A stretch of DNA of 64,000 nucleotides from positions 20,719,219-20,783,218 of the forward strand of contig NC_088315.1 in the NCBI RefSeq assembly GCF_910592395.1. The letters run 5' to 3'. Positions 23,867-37,487 of the stretch are shown in pieces. Position 1 is the stretch's first letter. Every line of letters begins with the position of its first letter. The DNA comes from Lineus longissimus (Eukaryota > Nemertea > Pilidiophora > Heteronemertea > Lineidae). The notes below the pieces were generated by a model. That model had not been told where the DNA came from, did no database searches, and worked only from the letters and a program-made list of their open reading frames with translations. The translations under genes and the position numbers were made by a program.

Positions 23867-25047
23867 ATATTTAGGATGCCAGATTTGTGGAACACAATTG
23901 AGGTAAATGAGATAAGCATGGCTGCAGTTGATGAAATGAGGCTTTAGGTCCGTCATCATGTGACTGATATTGGGACAAACCCGAGGCAGGTTTACCACCA
24001 TTGCCTCACAAATCAATTTAATTTATTCATCTTATTAGTGCCATGATTTAAAAAAAACGTCATGAAAAATGATCAAATACTTCAATTTCTTAAATTGTAT
24101 ATTTCAATGTTTCTTTAAATCTTCCCTTTCTATTCCAGACCAGTAGTCAAGAGCCATGATCAGGGAACAGCATTTCCCAACGGAATTGACCCTTTTTCTT
24201 GTTGTAATTCATGCTGTTGGCTCAGAATGGGTTGACACTCGCCTGTTTTCGACCCTGAAAATTAAACAGCAAACATTGTTACTCTCTGTTAAAAGTGAAC
24301 CTTGCAAAATGTGTGCTTATTCCTGAAATCAATAGCACTTCATGTATGTACTCGCTGATCCAGAATATTGCTATTTCTTGTTCCGTTTTCAATGTGGCAA
24401 TCCATTTAACGGATATCTGAACTACATGTATTTCACAGCACAAGAAGTGCAACATTACAACAATGGAGCTATTTCTTGATCACAGCAAAAATGTGTTTCT
24501 ACATTGTTTTACTCAAATGATGCATCGATGAGCCTTATTGACATAATTGTTTTCAAGAGGAATTGGTTGTAGGTTTTCTTTATTTTTTCTTAAGGCAGGC
24601 CTAATTTAACAGAAGGCCTATATTTTAGGTAGGATATTATTTATACTATAGGTCCATATCAGTTTTGAGAGCAATTTCCTCTTGAAGACAATAAACGTCA
24701 ATCGAGTCTCTGCACCATTTTGATTGGGCGGTTTTGGGCTACAGTACAAGAGAATGCTCCATTGGTGTTAACAGGATATGTCATTGTTTTGGTCAGCAAT
24801 CAGTTCTTGCCACCTTGAAAGCGGTCACGGTTACTTATGACTTGTACATTGTTCAATTGTTATTATGCTATTATCATTTGCCCCCCCCCCCCCCATCCTT
24901 ATCGACACTCACAGTGCACCACCCTCCATCCCGCACTGACCCAACATCTGATCCCTTGACACGCTTGCTCAAGCGGCTCAAGCGGCATCAGCAGTATCAA
25001 CGTTGTGTTATTGTATTCCAAGTTTTGCATAATTCATATGTATGTAC

Positions 25048-25650
25048 TTGCCAAATAAATGTTGTCATATCATAACCTTCGTCTCTTGTCCTTCGGTCAA
25101 TAAGTGTACTGATCACTCCTTTTTTCTGATTCCGCATGCCGGCCACTAATTCTAAGTTTTGTAGTACATGTAGCCTATATATTATATACTTGCCCAATAA
25201 AAGTTGCCATATCATCAGGCTTTGTCTCTTGTCCTTCGGTCTCTCAGCGTGGGGGACACTCTCGAAAAGTTAGATTTATGCACTTACCAAACGACACCAA
25301 ATGCACCTTCCTCATCAAAATACCTCACGCCTGCGGACAGGGACGAAATAGCTCAGTCTGTACCGTAACTTAATTTGCATCTCGTTTCAATCCAGAATAA
25401 CATATCATCAGCCTTTGTCTCTTGTCCTTCGGTCTCTCAGCGTGAGGGACACTCTCGAAAAGTTAGATTTATGCACTTACCAAACGACACCAAATGCACC
25501 TTCCTCATCAAAATACCTCACGCCTGCGGACAGGGACGAAATAGCTCAGCCTGTACCGTAACTTAATTTGCATCCCGTTTCAATCCAGAATAACATATCA
25601 TCAGCCTTTGTCTCTTGTCCTTCGGTCTCGCAGCGTGGGGGACACTCTCG
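25048..25650. repeat. 193-bp tandem repeat with an older diverged copy upstream
   Basis: CTTTGTCTCTTGTCCTTCGG recurs at 25220, 25413 and 25606, exactly 193 bp apart, with almost identical intervening sequence. A diverged partial copy begins near 25048. Short ORFs overlap it but have no family similarity. Confidence 0.9.
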
Positions 25651-26575
25651 AAAAGTGAGATTATTAAAAATAACTGGCGCTCAATGTGTGTTTTAATAAC
25701 TGTCGCTCAATGTGTGTATCTATGTGTCCCTGGAGTTCGAAGGATGTGACATTACAGAGCGTCCGATTTAGTCTCGTAGAGAGACGCGAAGTGAAGGGCA
25801 GTGAAGCAGACAACCCTGTTCCTCCAGTGTTAGTCTTGGGGGTAACTGATACGAGACAACTGATTTGGCATTACCTGGCATGGGCAACTCGTCTCGCGAG
25901 GGTGCAGATCGAGTGTCCCTTGTACTTCGAAGGATGTGACATACGACAGAGTGTCCAATGCAACTCCGCGCGAGAAAAAGACGCTAATACATTCCTAGGA
26001 CATTTAAACTGCTGGGGGCATCCCTACAGAACAACGAATAGGAATAGGGATGGGTGAAAACTCGATCTGTTTTCGATTTTTGGAACAACGCTGATAATCT
26101 GTAAGTACTAGGACCCATCAACAGAATCTAAAAGCCGATCGGCGCATCTCGAAAACCTAAAAAAAATGGCCTCCACTCTTTGATCAAAATCACCTATTCA
26201 TATAAAATATTTGCTGTTTTCCTTTTTACCATCTCACTAGATTCCTCTAAAGTATAACATAGCGCAATTTGATTGAAAAATATTTTAAAACAAACCAATG
26301 TCAAGCCACCAAAGTTAGAGGGCCCCCATCAACATTTTCATCAGCAAATTCATCAACAGTTTACACTTTCCCCGATAGCAGACGATTTTTAAATACATGA
26401 TGTCCCACACCCGCACTTCAGTGGCGCTGGTGTGAATAAATCTACTTGTATGAATGGTCAATGGCTCATGACGTCATGAAATAATTGCGTCACGAGGAAG
26501 GAAACAAATCATCATCATCCTCCCCTTCATCTTGGAGTGTGTGTGGCATTTCACTTGGAGATGGTCAGACCAGAT

Positions 26576-26796
26576 TTACCATGGTCACACCCTTACGAAA
26601 AAGATCTCAGATTCACCATGGTAAAATCGGAGTTTACCATGCTCACCATGGTGAATTCAGAGTTTACCATGCTCACCATGGTGAATGTAGAATTTACCAT
26701 GCTCACCATGGTAAAATATTTCACTGTCCCAATTCACCATGGTGAAATGTTGTTAAATGTAGTTTACCATGGTGAATTGTGGATTTACCATGGTGA
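26576..26796. repeat. Array of CACCATGGTG-type palindromes
   Basis: About eight ACCATGGT palindromes, most extended to TTCACCATGGTGAA or TTTACCATGGTGAA, fall within 220 bp. The central three are in tandem 30-bp units; the rest have irregular spacing. Confidence 0.85.
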
Positions 26797-26899
26797 AATT
26801 GAGACACATTTTTCCTAAGGGTAACCTCGGAGGAGATCGGGTGGGCACCCACAAAAAGAAGAGAAACACTACAATAGCCAATTTAAAAACTCTATTATT

Positions 26900-28597
26900 A
26901 AGTAATATGATTATTATTAACAATTACTATTGCATCATGTGTAAAATCATGTGAAAATATTCAAAAGTACACTTTAGGTCTCAGTTCACATACTCGAGCT
27001 TATCACAAAAGGAAGACAGTTCAAATGATGTAACAAACTTATGTTCAAGATCTCTTCAAGATAATATGAATTGATACATGCAGAAGAAATCTGATAATAC
27101 ATTTTAACATTGTTGAAATTTACACATTCAATACATTTTAACAAAATGGGAATTTCAAATTCAAGTTCAATTTCAAGATTTTGAAGGGACAAAGAAGCTT
27201 GTCTTTCTGTACATATGGATATTTCAAAATGCCTTTAGACTATGATTGCAAGTGCCAAACTCGAAGCAACAAGCATGAAACTCAACAAATACCGCTACTT
27301 ATTCCACTAGCGACCAAAAGTCATCAAAAATGAAATTTTGTGGTCAGCAGCAAAATTAGCGGCAATTTTTCAAACTTCAAGAAAATTTTATAAGAAAAAG
27401 GAATTTTTGCCTAAATAACAAGTGTTCACCAGACTAAAAGTGGTCGTCTTGGATTCAACTTGGAGGAAAATGAGAGAACCTACAACTTACAACTTACAAC
27501 TACACTCTTAGTTCTCACCAAAAAAACATAAAACTGCTAAGAAATATGCAAAATTGCATGATGATTAAGTAATAGACCATTAAAATTTCATTCTTTAATA
27601 ATAAACGTTTGTGGACACTGTTTAGGATGACAGAGTATAATAATACAACAAGCATACCTGTTCTCCTGGCTGAGCTGCCTAATAACTCCACCACAACTAA
27701 CTAAAAAGCCAGTTTGAGCAAATTCCTTTTATACACGTTTGAAATATTCAAAATATGCACACAATTTGTAGATTTTCTTTTAAAAAAAAGAAGCAATATA
27801 TATATATATATACACAAAGAGAATCTTTGTCAATGGTAGCTCTGCTTTAAAAGGCGTCTACAATCTTATTTTCTGTGATAAAACATTTTGGCCAAATTGA
27901 CCAATAATATCTCTCCGGTATTATTTTTGCACCCCAATTCTTCAACACACTCAAAAAATTATCACAGAATATGCCTGTTTGTCATTAGGCCAAAATGTTG
28001 CTATTGAAAGGTGCTGTGCATGTCGTCAGAGACTTGATGTTGGGCGCATGTGGTAAAGCAACATTTTCAGCCCAAAATTGTAAGTAAACATTCAATGTAC
28101 ATTGTTTTAGTGCATTGAAGAACTGACATGCAAAAAGATTGCAATTTGTACAAAACAAGGACACAGATGATGACCATTAACTTGGGTTAGCATTCTCGCA
28201 AAATCCGAAATCTCAGTCATCAAAAATATTTATACATGTATATAACGTTTGTATTTGGAAGCTTTGTCTTCATTCATCAAGATCTGCAATGGCAGAATAT
28301 AAAATTAGCAAAACCTGAAATCATCTCAGAATTAACTTGCTGAACTGGTGTCAGACATTGATGAGCTAATACTTTGCATAGTTTACATCTGTCATGGCTA
28401 AACATCACCTGCGACACCAGCACCAATGCTATATCTTTATAAAAAGGAAAAGCAACACGCCCAGTATTGTTCATAGAGCTAAAAATGTCTCAGTGGACAC
28501 ACCTTTCTGAACTGTAATGCTCGCAGTACAAAAATGCAAAATCCATCCTTTCTGAACAAGAACATCAACACCCTTCTTATCCCCGATTATGACCTCT
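26900..28597. other. AT-rich interval downstream of ACSS3, probably including its 3' UTR
   Basis: No gene or tandem array is recognised apart from short AT microsatellites (for example near 27797). A minus-strand ATTAAA (plus 27595-27600) is one possible polyadenylation signal. Confidence 0.4.
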
Positions 28598-31500
28598 TCA
28601 ACTTGTTTTTGGTTTTTCTCCGGGATCTGATGGATTGAATCCGAGCTCAGATAAAGCACGCTTTATGTCGGTGTAAACGCTGGCATCTTCAATCGTGACA
28701 GGAATCTGAAACATAAACAGTATATTATCAACTCATAAAGGCCTTGTAGTACAGTTTTATAACAGCAATGTTTTGTTGGTGCAGTCGTACCCAAAGACAA
28801 CATCACACCAAGCATCTATGAGAAGGAGAAGTATTCACCTGAAATTCCTGCCCAGCAGCCATGGCAGCGATTGTATTTCTTGGTATCTTTCCTGACCGCG
28901 TCTTTGGGATCTTCTTGACGATGGCGGCAACTTTGAAGCTGGCGACCGGGCCGATGTTATCTCTTACGATCTGAATCAGCTCCTTAATCAGTTGGTCATG
29001 TGGCTTGTCGACTCCTAGAAACATACAATCTAATATCAGTCAATCTCCCAGGTGATCAACAGCTAGAGGATTTGGGAGCAGTGAAACAATCCAACCTGAG
29101 GACGTCATGGCTCAGAGCTGAAACCTAAATTGAACGGGATGATCCATACGCACTATTTCCTGTCGGGTCGTTTTCCTTAAGTTATCAGGGCCTTTCATTT
29201 TACTGAAAGGAGAGGTCCTTGGGCACCCTAACCCATAAAAATGTGATATAATAGGCCCGTGCGACTCAGGGGGGGGGGGAGATTTGTCCTGTGTCCAGTT
29301 ACGAAAAGACCCTAGCGTGAATACGGACAGGCAATTTTGGTGAATACAAACACAATTTTCGAGCCTCCATCCCCCTCGGTCCTCAGCACAACCTACCTTG
29401 TTTGATGACGCACAGCCCAAGTGGAACATGTCCCTTGAGTTTATCTGGTATACCAACGACAGCACACTCCGCCAAATCATTGTGTTCCAAGATGGCTTCT
29501 TCCAGTGCTCCCGTCGACAGACGATGACCAGCTACGTTTATGACATCATCAGCACGAGACATGACGGAGATATAGCCATTGCTGTCAACGGTGCCGGCAT
29601 CCATCGTGTCATAGTAACCCTGAAAGGAAGGAAACGAGACAGGTTCCTGACGGGTAGTCTCATAGCGTCGTTGTTACCATTGCTGGCTGCCACAGAACAG
29701 GGCCAGGGTTCGCTCCCAGGCAGAACCCAGGATTGGACGTCCAGATGAGCTGCCGTGGCTAAATTCCTAGCTCTTCACAGTCCTTTCAATGAGATGTAAA
29801 ACTGGGTTGCTTGTATCTGATGTCCATGCCAGGGCAAGCGAAAGGCTCCACCAATTGAGGACCACCCTGGTCATGTGGCTGCTATCACCATAAGCTGATT
29901 GTGTAAACTCTGGTATTATTACTTACAGGAAAGTTCTCAAAGTAGAGGTGTTCAAATCTCTCATCATTATTCCACAGTGTTGAGAGAGACCCTGGGGGGA
30001 GAGGTTGCCTGGAAGGATCACAATGGTTACCATGGTTACAGTCAAAAAGATAGACAAATACAACAAAGTTTAGAACTGTTGGTTCTTCAGAAAACGAAAC
30101 ACGTGCGGAATTAGCATAACTTCATAATTTCTGCATCAGAACGTTTCATGTACAATAGGAGAATACTAGTACATAACCTTCAATGGTGTGTTGATACCAG
30201 CGTTTCCACAAATGGCCACCGAGCATTGTCAGTGTGTGAGACGGAAAAAACCAGGAAGGCCAAGTGTAAATGTACATGGAGATTTAGATAAAAGCATTTG
30301 CTAGTCTTTATTCATATCACCCATTGTCAATGGTCACCACCTGGAGAAACATGGTTCATATTAGATCAGCGTCCGAAGGTGGCTTGTTTAGGTCAGTTTA
30401 CTTACTTCACCACTATACTTCCTAGTTCACCAGGTCGTGCTTCTGTCATGTCCTTCTTTAAAACCTTTACTGCAAAACAGAGAGCGCGGAAAGTAGCTTA
30501 AATGGAGACTAAGACAAGAGTCAGGTCAGCCAGATTAAGGTTAATGAAGTCCCTAGAAGGCATCTCAGCACACTGTCTGCGCTTGGGCAAGAAATACTCA
30601 TATCACCGAGTCAAACCCAGTTCTCTAACTGTGTACATAGGTCACCAGAAGACACCAACTGGACCCCTAGCTCCTGCTCATAAGTCCCCATTAAGCAAAA
30701 TGACCTGAATCACATTGGGAACAACTTGAAGGCTTACATCTCTGTCCAAACATTCTAAGGGGTAATGAGTTTACCAGTTTTAAGATTATTATAGACTCAC
30801 CATCCCAACCAGGCACCGGCTTGCCCGAGACACCCGAGATTGGAAACAGGTCATTGCCCAGTCCGACACACGTGGCAGTGATCGCAGAACCAGTCTCTGA
30901 AAACAATAGACTTAAAAGTGAGGTTGTTACAATTATGTGAAACAAAATTTTGTTGAACACAGCATTGATGCAGAAAAGGCCAATTTGTTGATGTAGATGT
31001 ATGTTTATACGGAGACAGAACCAAACCCTGTTGCTCGGTCACCCCCCTAAACTACATAACGTACCCCTATCTCAAGACCCCCCAAACTACATAACGTACC
31101 CCTATCTCAAGACCCCCCCAAACTACATAACGTACCCCTATCTCAAGACCCCCCAAACTACATAACGTACCCCTATCTCAAGACCCCCCAAACTACATAA
31201 CGTACCCCTATCTCAAGACCCCCCAAACTACATAACGTACCCCTATCTCAAGACCCCCCAAACTACATAACATACCCCTATCTCAAGACCCCCCCAAACT
31301 ACATAACGTACCCCTATCTCAAGACCCCCCAAACTACATAACATACCCCTATCTCAAGACCCCCCCAAACTACATAACATACCCCTATCTCAAGACCCCC
31401 CCAAACTACATAACATACCCCTATCTCAAGACTACACTGACCTGTCTGCCACCAATTGTCGAGCACAGGTGTGTTAAAGACGGCCTTGGCCCAGTCCATC

Positions 31501-34500
31501 GTCTCATGGTCACAGTGCTCACCCGCTACATAAAGGTACCTGAATCTGAAAAGATGTTGGAAATACAGTGGCACTTGATCATAAGTATGGCTGCGACACA
31601 ATGTATGATTGCATAGGTCTGGGTATACCTTCATAGCCTAGTGGTTGACACTGCTGGCTACCATGGGTTTGATCCGGGGAGAACCCAGGATTGTATTTCT
31701 GGATGAAACGGTGTCACTTTCAAGGATCTAAACAACAAGTTTGCGGCTCAATATGAGATAATTAATGAGGGTCTGTTTGCTGAGACTAAAAGCAGTGTGC
31801 CTGCTTTTCTGGCAAACTGTTGTAGCTGCATCGGGAGCCTCACACCAGTTCCACAGCAGGAGGCAGAAACTATCACGATATTTTGACAGCCATCAACTTT
31901 CCTCAAAGATCATTCTTCAAAATGAGAACAGCATGCACCTTAGTCTTTGATAGCAGTGGGAGTTAGGCAGGTAGGACAACATGTACAGGATGACACAAAA
32001 AATGTATACACTTTTCATTTTGAATTACTCCCGGAAAGCAATAAAAATATTTACCAATATATTTGTTTGTGTCATCCAGTATAAAATGATCGCAACACAA
32101 GGTCAAAGCAATTCCAGTGATTGGAAAAGGATTCGATCATACACTTAGTGGAGACTGCAGATTTTAGTTCCATAAATGAGGGTGATTCATAGTACGGTAA
32201 TCTATAAATAAGTCATGATGTAGGTGCATACATCCTGATCAGGGCCTTTCACACGGATACCACCCTCATGTCAGTAATGCAAGCAAGGGGAGGAGCATGC
32301 AATTCACCCCGGGATACCAGGATGAGATGTCTATTGCATGCAAAAGGAAAAAGAAACTTGGTTTTTTCCTATTCTTCAAGCTGTATGTACAGCTGAAACA
32401 AAACAATACTACGGTGACATCATCATCACATGGTCAAAGCATTTTAACGTGTTTCAATACTTTGCAGGAAAAAGGTTTCAAACATGCTTTATTGCTTATA
32501 TTAGCAGCAAGCTTGGAGGGTCAGTGAAACCCTCACCAGCCTTGAAGCAAATAAAACTTCAACATAAATATAACACGAGGGATCAAAGACTTACTGCTCC
32601 GGACCAGAGGCCGTCACAGTGCTGTGATCACTGGAAGATGGAGAAAAATATGCAATTTTCTTGGACATCCTGTAGAAAGAGCACAGATGGCCCCACACAT
32701 CCACAAGGCCCTTTCAAACAAGAAATGTCACTTGTGACCGTGTACAAATTAAAATCTAGGCCTTCTCCGATTTCGAACAGTGGCCACTTGGCAAGCAGCA
32801 ATGTCTATAGTGGACACACAGGTGCCCCTGAGCAGGCTTCAACGCTAGACACAGTATCATAGGGTGCCTACACGCACCTCATTGTATATGTCAAGCTTTA
32901 GGTGATTATCTGCATAAACTACAGAAGCTTGGCTGATATTTGGTACATAGTATTCGCATATGTCTACAAAATGGCATTGTTGACATTTATATACATGACG
33001 TATTTACACAATTTGAAATTTTCAAATTCAATAACAAATTTCAAATTTGTAAAAAACGGCATAAGCCTTTAAAACCAACACCACTATTCACATAATGAAG
33101 AAATTAGGAATCGTACTTGTCTCCCCTGGAATGAGATGAAAATAGGACTAGTGCATGAAACACAATTAGATAAACAAACATACCTGCCAAGGCCAATGGC
33201 TCTGTAGCCTATATTCTAATCATTCAAACATTAACCTACTTTGGTGGCCAGTTGGCAGACTGTCGACAACATTTATTCAACGGATAATAATAATGGACTA
33301 ACTCTAATGTGGCAGAATAAAGTGGAACGTTTCTTAAAATGAACGTCCAACTCAACCAAGGGAACAACCTCCCAATTGGTCTGCATTTAATCTAACCTCT
33401 GTAATCAAGACACTTCTCAATTACTGTTTCCCTCAATATTATAGTCATAGTGACATTTGAACAGCATACTTACTTGGGCCAACCAAACTGCTTGGCGTAT
33501 TCACAGCTTGGATCCTCACGTCTGATCGCTCGCAGGGCCGTCGGGGCAACAAACAGAGCTGACACATTGTGCTCACTGATCACTCGGAAGAACGTGCCTG
33601 GGTCCGGGGTTCCGACTGGTTTACCCTGCAAGATTTGGAAAGTTTTATTGATAGTGCAAATTTGAGAAGAATAGAATCACTGCATCTATTCTGTCTGAAT
33701 ACATTCCTGCGCAACTGGTAAGCTTACAAGCAAAAAAACTTCAACAGAAACTAAAGGCATTTCTGACAGTCGGGGTTCCTTGTCATATTTGCTTCCCAAA
33801 CTTCGAATTGTTAATGTCAGAACTTGCAACATCCCGGCTGATGGTCCCTCGTGTGCGACATGTTGAAAGGCAAGCCACCATGTGAGAGGAGGGGCTTCAC
33901 GACTCGTGTAAATCACTTCCCATATCTCTGAAACTGCTCACCTCAAACATCACCGTTGGGTTACATCCGAGTAGGGGACCATAGGTGATGTAGGAATGAC
34001 CAACAACCCAACCTAAATCTGATGCTGCCCACCAAACCTAAAATAGAATATGGTCAGTCAGTTAGCATGGAGACGTTTGCCTTTGCTTGGAGAGATCATT
34101 CTCCAAGGACGATCACACCATCACGGACCAATGTGGTTTACTAGTCAAGTGGTCTTCGACCCACTATGATGTCGATCATTCACCTGTCTTTTGCCTGCGA
34201 ATGTCATGGCACATCATTTTTGTGACGGTTCAGGAAGCACTTCTCACCTCTCTTGGTTTCAGGCCATAAAGGTTCCACATTGACCAGTTAAGCACAACAG
34301 CATGACCACCGGACGGACGGACGACGGCCTTGGGTATACCGGTGGTGCCGGAGGTATACAGGAGATAGAGTGGGTGCATCGCTGGCACAGGAACACAGTC
34401 ATGCGGATGAACAGTTGCCATTTCATCCTCGTAATCTAAATCCAACCCTGGCTTCAATGTGGCCGTTTCTAAGCCAACCCTGTTGTATATGATACACTTG

Positions 34501-37487
34501 TGTGGTTTATGATGACTTAATCTGATCGCCTCATCCAACAAAGGTTTATATGGGATTTTTCTTGTTGGCTCCACGCCACAACTTGCGCTTAAGATGACTT
34601 TGGGCTGAAACGATACATGAAAAGACTTGATGAAAGTTGGTTGTGATAAACTTCTGCCAGACTCTGATCAGAGGCCCAGGAATACAGGCCGAGGCTAGTG
34701 GAGTCATCCTGATGTTCTCACAGGTCCCCATCCAACATGGGTCATGTAGTTTGGGTTGATATTTACAACACATGATCGGAAATGACATGGTCTGATCACA
34801 TTCAACCACAGATCCATTGAACTGTGGCACTTATTTCATCAATTGATGATCTTTTATTGGCCGTGCTTCTTGTGTAGTTTGAAATATGCAAGAAAGGAGG
34901 CTCTAGTGAAAAGCCTGGGAAACGAGGATGAGTAGAGTGAACATGATCAGCTAGACCAAGGAGGGGGGGGTGGAGGGATGTGCCTACCTCTGCATGGTTG
35001 ATCCTTGTCGACAGCTCCTTGGAGGCAAAGCCCCCAAACACTAAGGAGTGAATAGCACCAATACGGGCCGTTGCTAGCTGCGCGAACATTGCCTGTGGGA
35101 TCATCGGCATGTAGATTAAGACGCGATCTCCTTTCTTAACACCATGTTTGACCAGGACTGCGGCAAGGCGGGAAATCTAGAAATTGAAATAATGAAAACT
35201 GCCACATTAAAAACATACAACTAGAATACACCACCAAAATGTGTTCATTAAGTCCATAGAAGAGCCCAAGTCACCACTGATTGGCACCTTACCTCCTGCT
35301 TTCAACTCAGGGATTACATTGATAACAGGAGAGTTATGAGAGCTCACAACTCTTGGTGAGAGGGAGAATATGATCTATCACCAATACACTGATGACACAA
35401 CTGAAATACACACCTTCCTTATCAACAGGAGCCTAGATGTACATGTATGGGGACTAGATGTACATGTATGGAGACTAGATGTACATGTATATGGAGACTA
35501 GATGTACATGTATGGAGACTAGATGTACATGTGTATGGAGACTGATGTACATGTATGGAGACTAGATGTACATGTGTATGGAGACTAGATGTACATGTAT
35601 ATGGAGACTAGATGTACATGTATGGAGACTAGATGTACATGTGTATGGAGACTAGATGTACATGTATATGGAGACTAGATGTACATGTATATGGAGACTA
35701 GATGTACATGTATATGGAGACTAGATGTACATGTATATGGAGACTAGATGTGCCCATGATAAATTATTCTGCAAAGGGCAAGAGGAATAGCAAGAGGGTG
35801 TTTCAAGATGAAAAATCGTCCTACCTCATACTGAACCTCTCTGTACGTGTAAGTTCTCTTAGCACCAGTGACAGGACTGTCATAAATAATAGCAACCTCA
35901 TCCCCTAAATCATTGTCTACATGGCGATCTACTGCATTGTAGCACACACTTAGTTCTCCCCCAGGAAACCTGGAACAGAGGTTTGAAAAAGCTTCATTTG
36001 CCACACCCTCATAAGAGAGGCTACTGGTAGTGGACAGTCAGTCTCAGATTCATCCCTGGACAATCTGTCCCTGAGGACAATTCATCCTGGACAATCTGTC
36101 CCTGAGGACAATTCTCCCCTGGACAATCTGTCCTGAGGACAATTCATCCTGGACAATCTGTCCCTGAGGACAATTCTCCCCTGGACAATCTGTCCCTGAG
36201 GACAATTCATCCTGGACAATCTGTCCTGAGGACAATTCATCCTGGACAATCTGTCCTTGAGGACAATTCACCCCTGGACAATCTGTCCTGAGGACAATTC
36301 ATCGTGGACAATCTGTCCCTGAGGACAATTCATCCTGGACAATCTGTCCTGAGGACAATTCATCCTGGACAATCTGTCCTTGAGGACAATTCACCCCTGG
36401 ACAGTCTTTCCTGAGGACAATTCGTCCCTGGCCAATCTAACCCTTTCCACCAACATGCCCTAAATTCTGCAAGTCCTGTTATCATCCTCACCTCTACACA
36501 GACTTTGCTTGGCCTCCTTGAAGAAGATAGCTTCAAGGTGTATGGTGCACAAGAGGCAGTGTACATATTACATAGAAGGTCTTTTTTCAGTCTACCTGAA
36601 ACTGCTGTTGATCTCTGCAGGTGGCAAAAACTTAGTCTGAAGAACAGGTACGAGATCAAAATATGTGTTTCTTGACCTACAGAAGCCTACAGCCTGAGAA
36701 ACAGGATCCAAGCAGAATTCTTTTGTTGCTAAAACCTACAGAAAGTGACTTCATTGCCCATTCAGCGGCATATTCTACTGGTGTCCTCAGTTTTCACTTG
36801 CACTAAGTATTCACTGATATAAACCTAACATATTCATATTCTATATAATGCATAACAAAATGATTTATTCATGTATTGAAGAGAGAGGCTATGCTATTTT
36901 CCACCGTGGGCATGATACACACCCTGGAGAATCATTCTATGCGCGGCAATTAGTTTTGATGACTACACCATTTGTAAATTTTAGGTGAGTGCCACATATT
37001 AAAAAGACCAGCTGTCTCTGGCTGCAAAAGATTTAGAAAGGCCATGACAAGGGTTAAAAATGCATCCTCACCTCATCTCCACGTATGGGCCACCTATATT
37101 GTCAGAGGTACCTGACTGCCATATTTATATTACACACAACCTAGGACAATGTTAACCCTTTCAGAGCTGTAGCACGGAATCTTACCATTTGGGAAAGACA
37201 GGGTTTGAAGCGTCCAAGACCTTGTCCCACCTCCTTGTCCAGGTAATCCCCTCAGCACACTCGCCCCAGAACTCCTCAGGTCTGTCTCTGGCACTCTTGA
37301 ATGCTCCACCATACTGGCGCAATGAAGCCTCACCGTCAGGATGTGACTGAGGGATACTGCACGAATCCTTGTCACTGGTGTGAATAGCACAACCAGCAAC
37401 TGGTCTCGAAAGTTTTTGTCTCCACCCCGAAAGTATTCTGGGGTACCGAAAATTACGAAGTAAAACGGTGGCCTTGAGTGTAGACAT
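28598..37487 (-). CDS. ACSS3: Acyl-CoA synthetase short-chain family member 3 (ACSS3), mitochondrial
   Basis: Thirteen minus-strand exons join in frame: 37487-37186, 35969-35825, 35176-34988, 34604-34248, 34037-33942, 33625-33474, 31545-31442, 30896-30801, 30469-30406, 30008-29927, 29619-29397, 29014-28839 and 28705-28598. The product is 697 residues; human ACSS3 is 686. The enzyme forms an acyl-adenylate and then acyl-CoA, preferring propionate, in the mitochondrial matrix. Visible signatures are a basic, acid-poor N-terminus fitting a presequence, the [17 protein letters not shown] segment, the AMP-binding loop [10 protein letters not shown] near residue 296, [48 protein letters not shown] and the terminal [10 protein letters not shown]. 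That last motif holds the catalytic Lys, near residue 646. No break is seen. Several introns hold minisatellites or SINE-like pieces. Confidence 0.95.
29655..29760 (+). repeat. tRNA-derived SINE-like copy in ACSS3 intron
   Basis: It contains CAGGGTTCGCTCCCAGG (B-box-like) followed by AGAACCCAGGATTG. The same arrangement occurs at 31632-31712, so these look like two copies of one dispersed family. Confidence 0.5.
31042..31436. repeat. About 35-bp C-rich minisatellite, 11 copies, in ACSS3 intron
   Basis: Units of 34-36 bp (containing AAACTACATAACGTACCCCT) differ mainly in C-run length and CGT/CAT. The array ends five bases before the ACSS3 exon at 31442. Confidence 0.95.
31632..31712 (+). repeat. 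tRNA-derived SINE-like copy in ACSS3 intron
   Basis: A box TAGCCTAGTGGTTGACAC and B box GGGTTTGATCC at tRNA-like spacing, followed by AGAACCCAGGATTG as in the copy at 29655-29760. Confidence 0.55.
31713..33473. other. Large ACSS3 intron segment without recognised genes
   Basis: A 174-codon plus-strand ORF (32338-32862) lies here. It has no recognisable family signature, and I regard it as chance. Confidence 0.5.
35430..35755. repeat. 22-24-bp minisatellite, about 14 copies, in ACSS3 intron
   Basis: Units of the form GGAGACTAGATGTACATGTAT with variable TAT/GTAT length. TGTACA makes each unit partly palindromic. Confidence 0.95.
36050..36440. repeat. 30-31-bp minisatellite, about 13 copies, in ACSS3 intron 1
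   Basis: Units contain CTGGACAATCTGTCC and TGAGGACAATTC. Single-base length variation shifts the frame between copies. Confidence 0.95.

Noticed and set aside
25686-26057. 123-codon ORF
   Set aside because: It contains two dispersed copies of a TCGAAGGATGTGACAT-bearing repeat; no protein similarity.
32338-32862. 174-codon plus-strand ORF inside an ACSS3 intron
   Set aside because: No recognisable domain, compositionally ordinary, and no exon partners.
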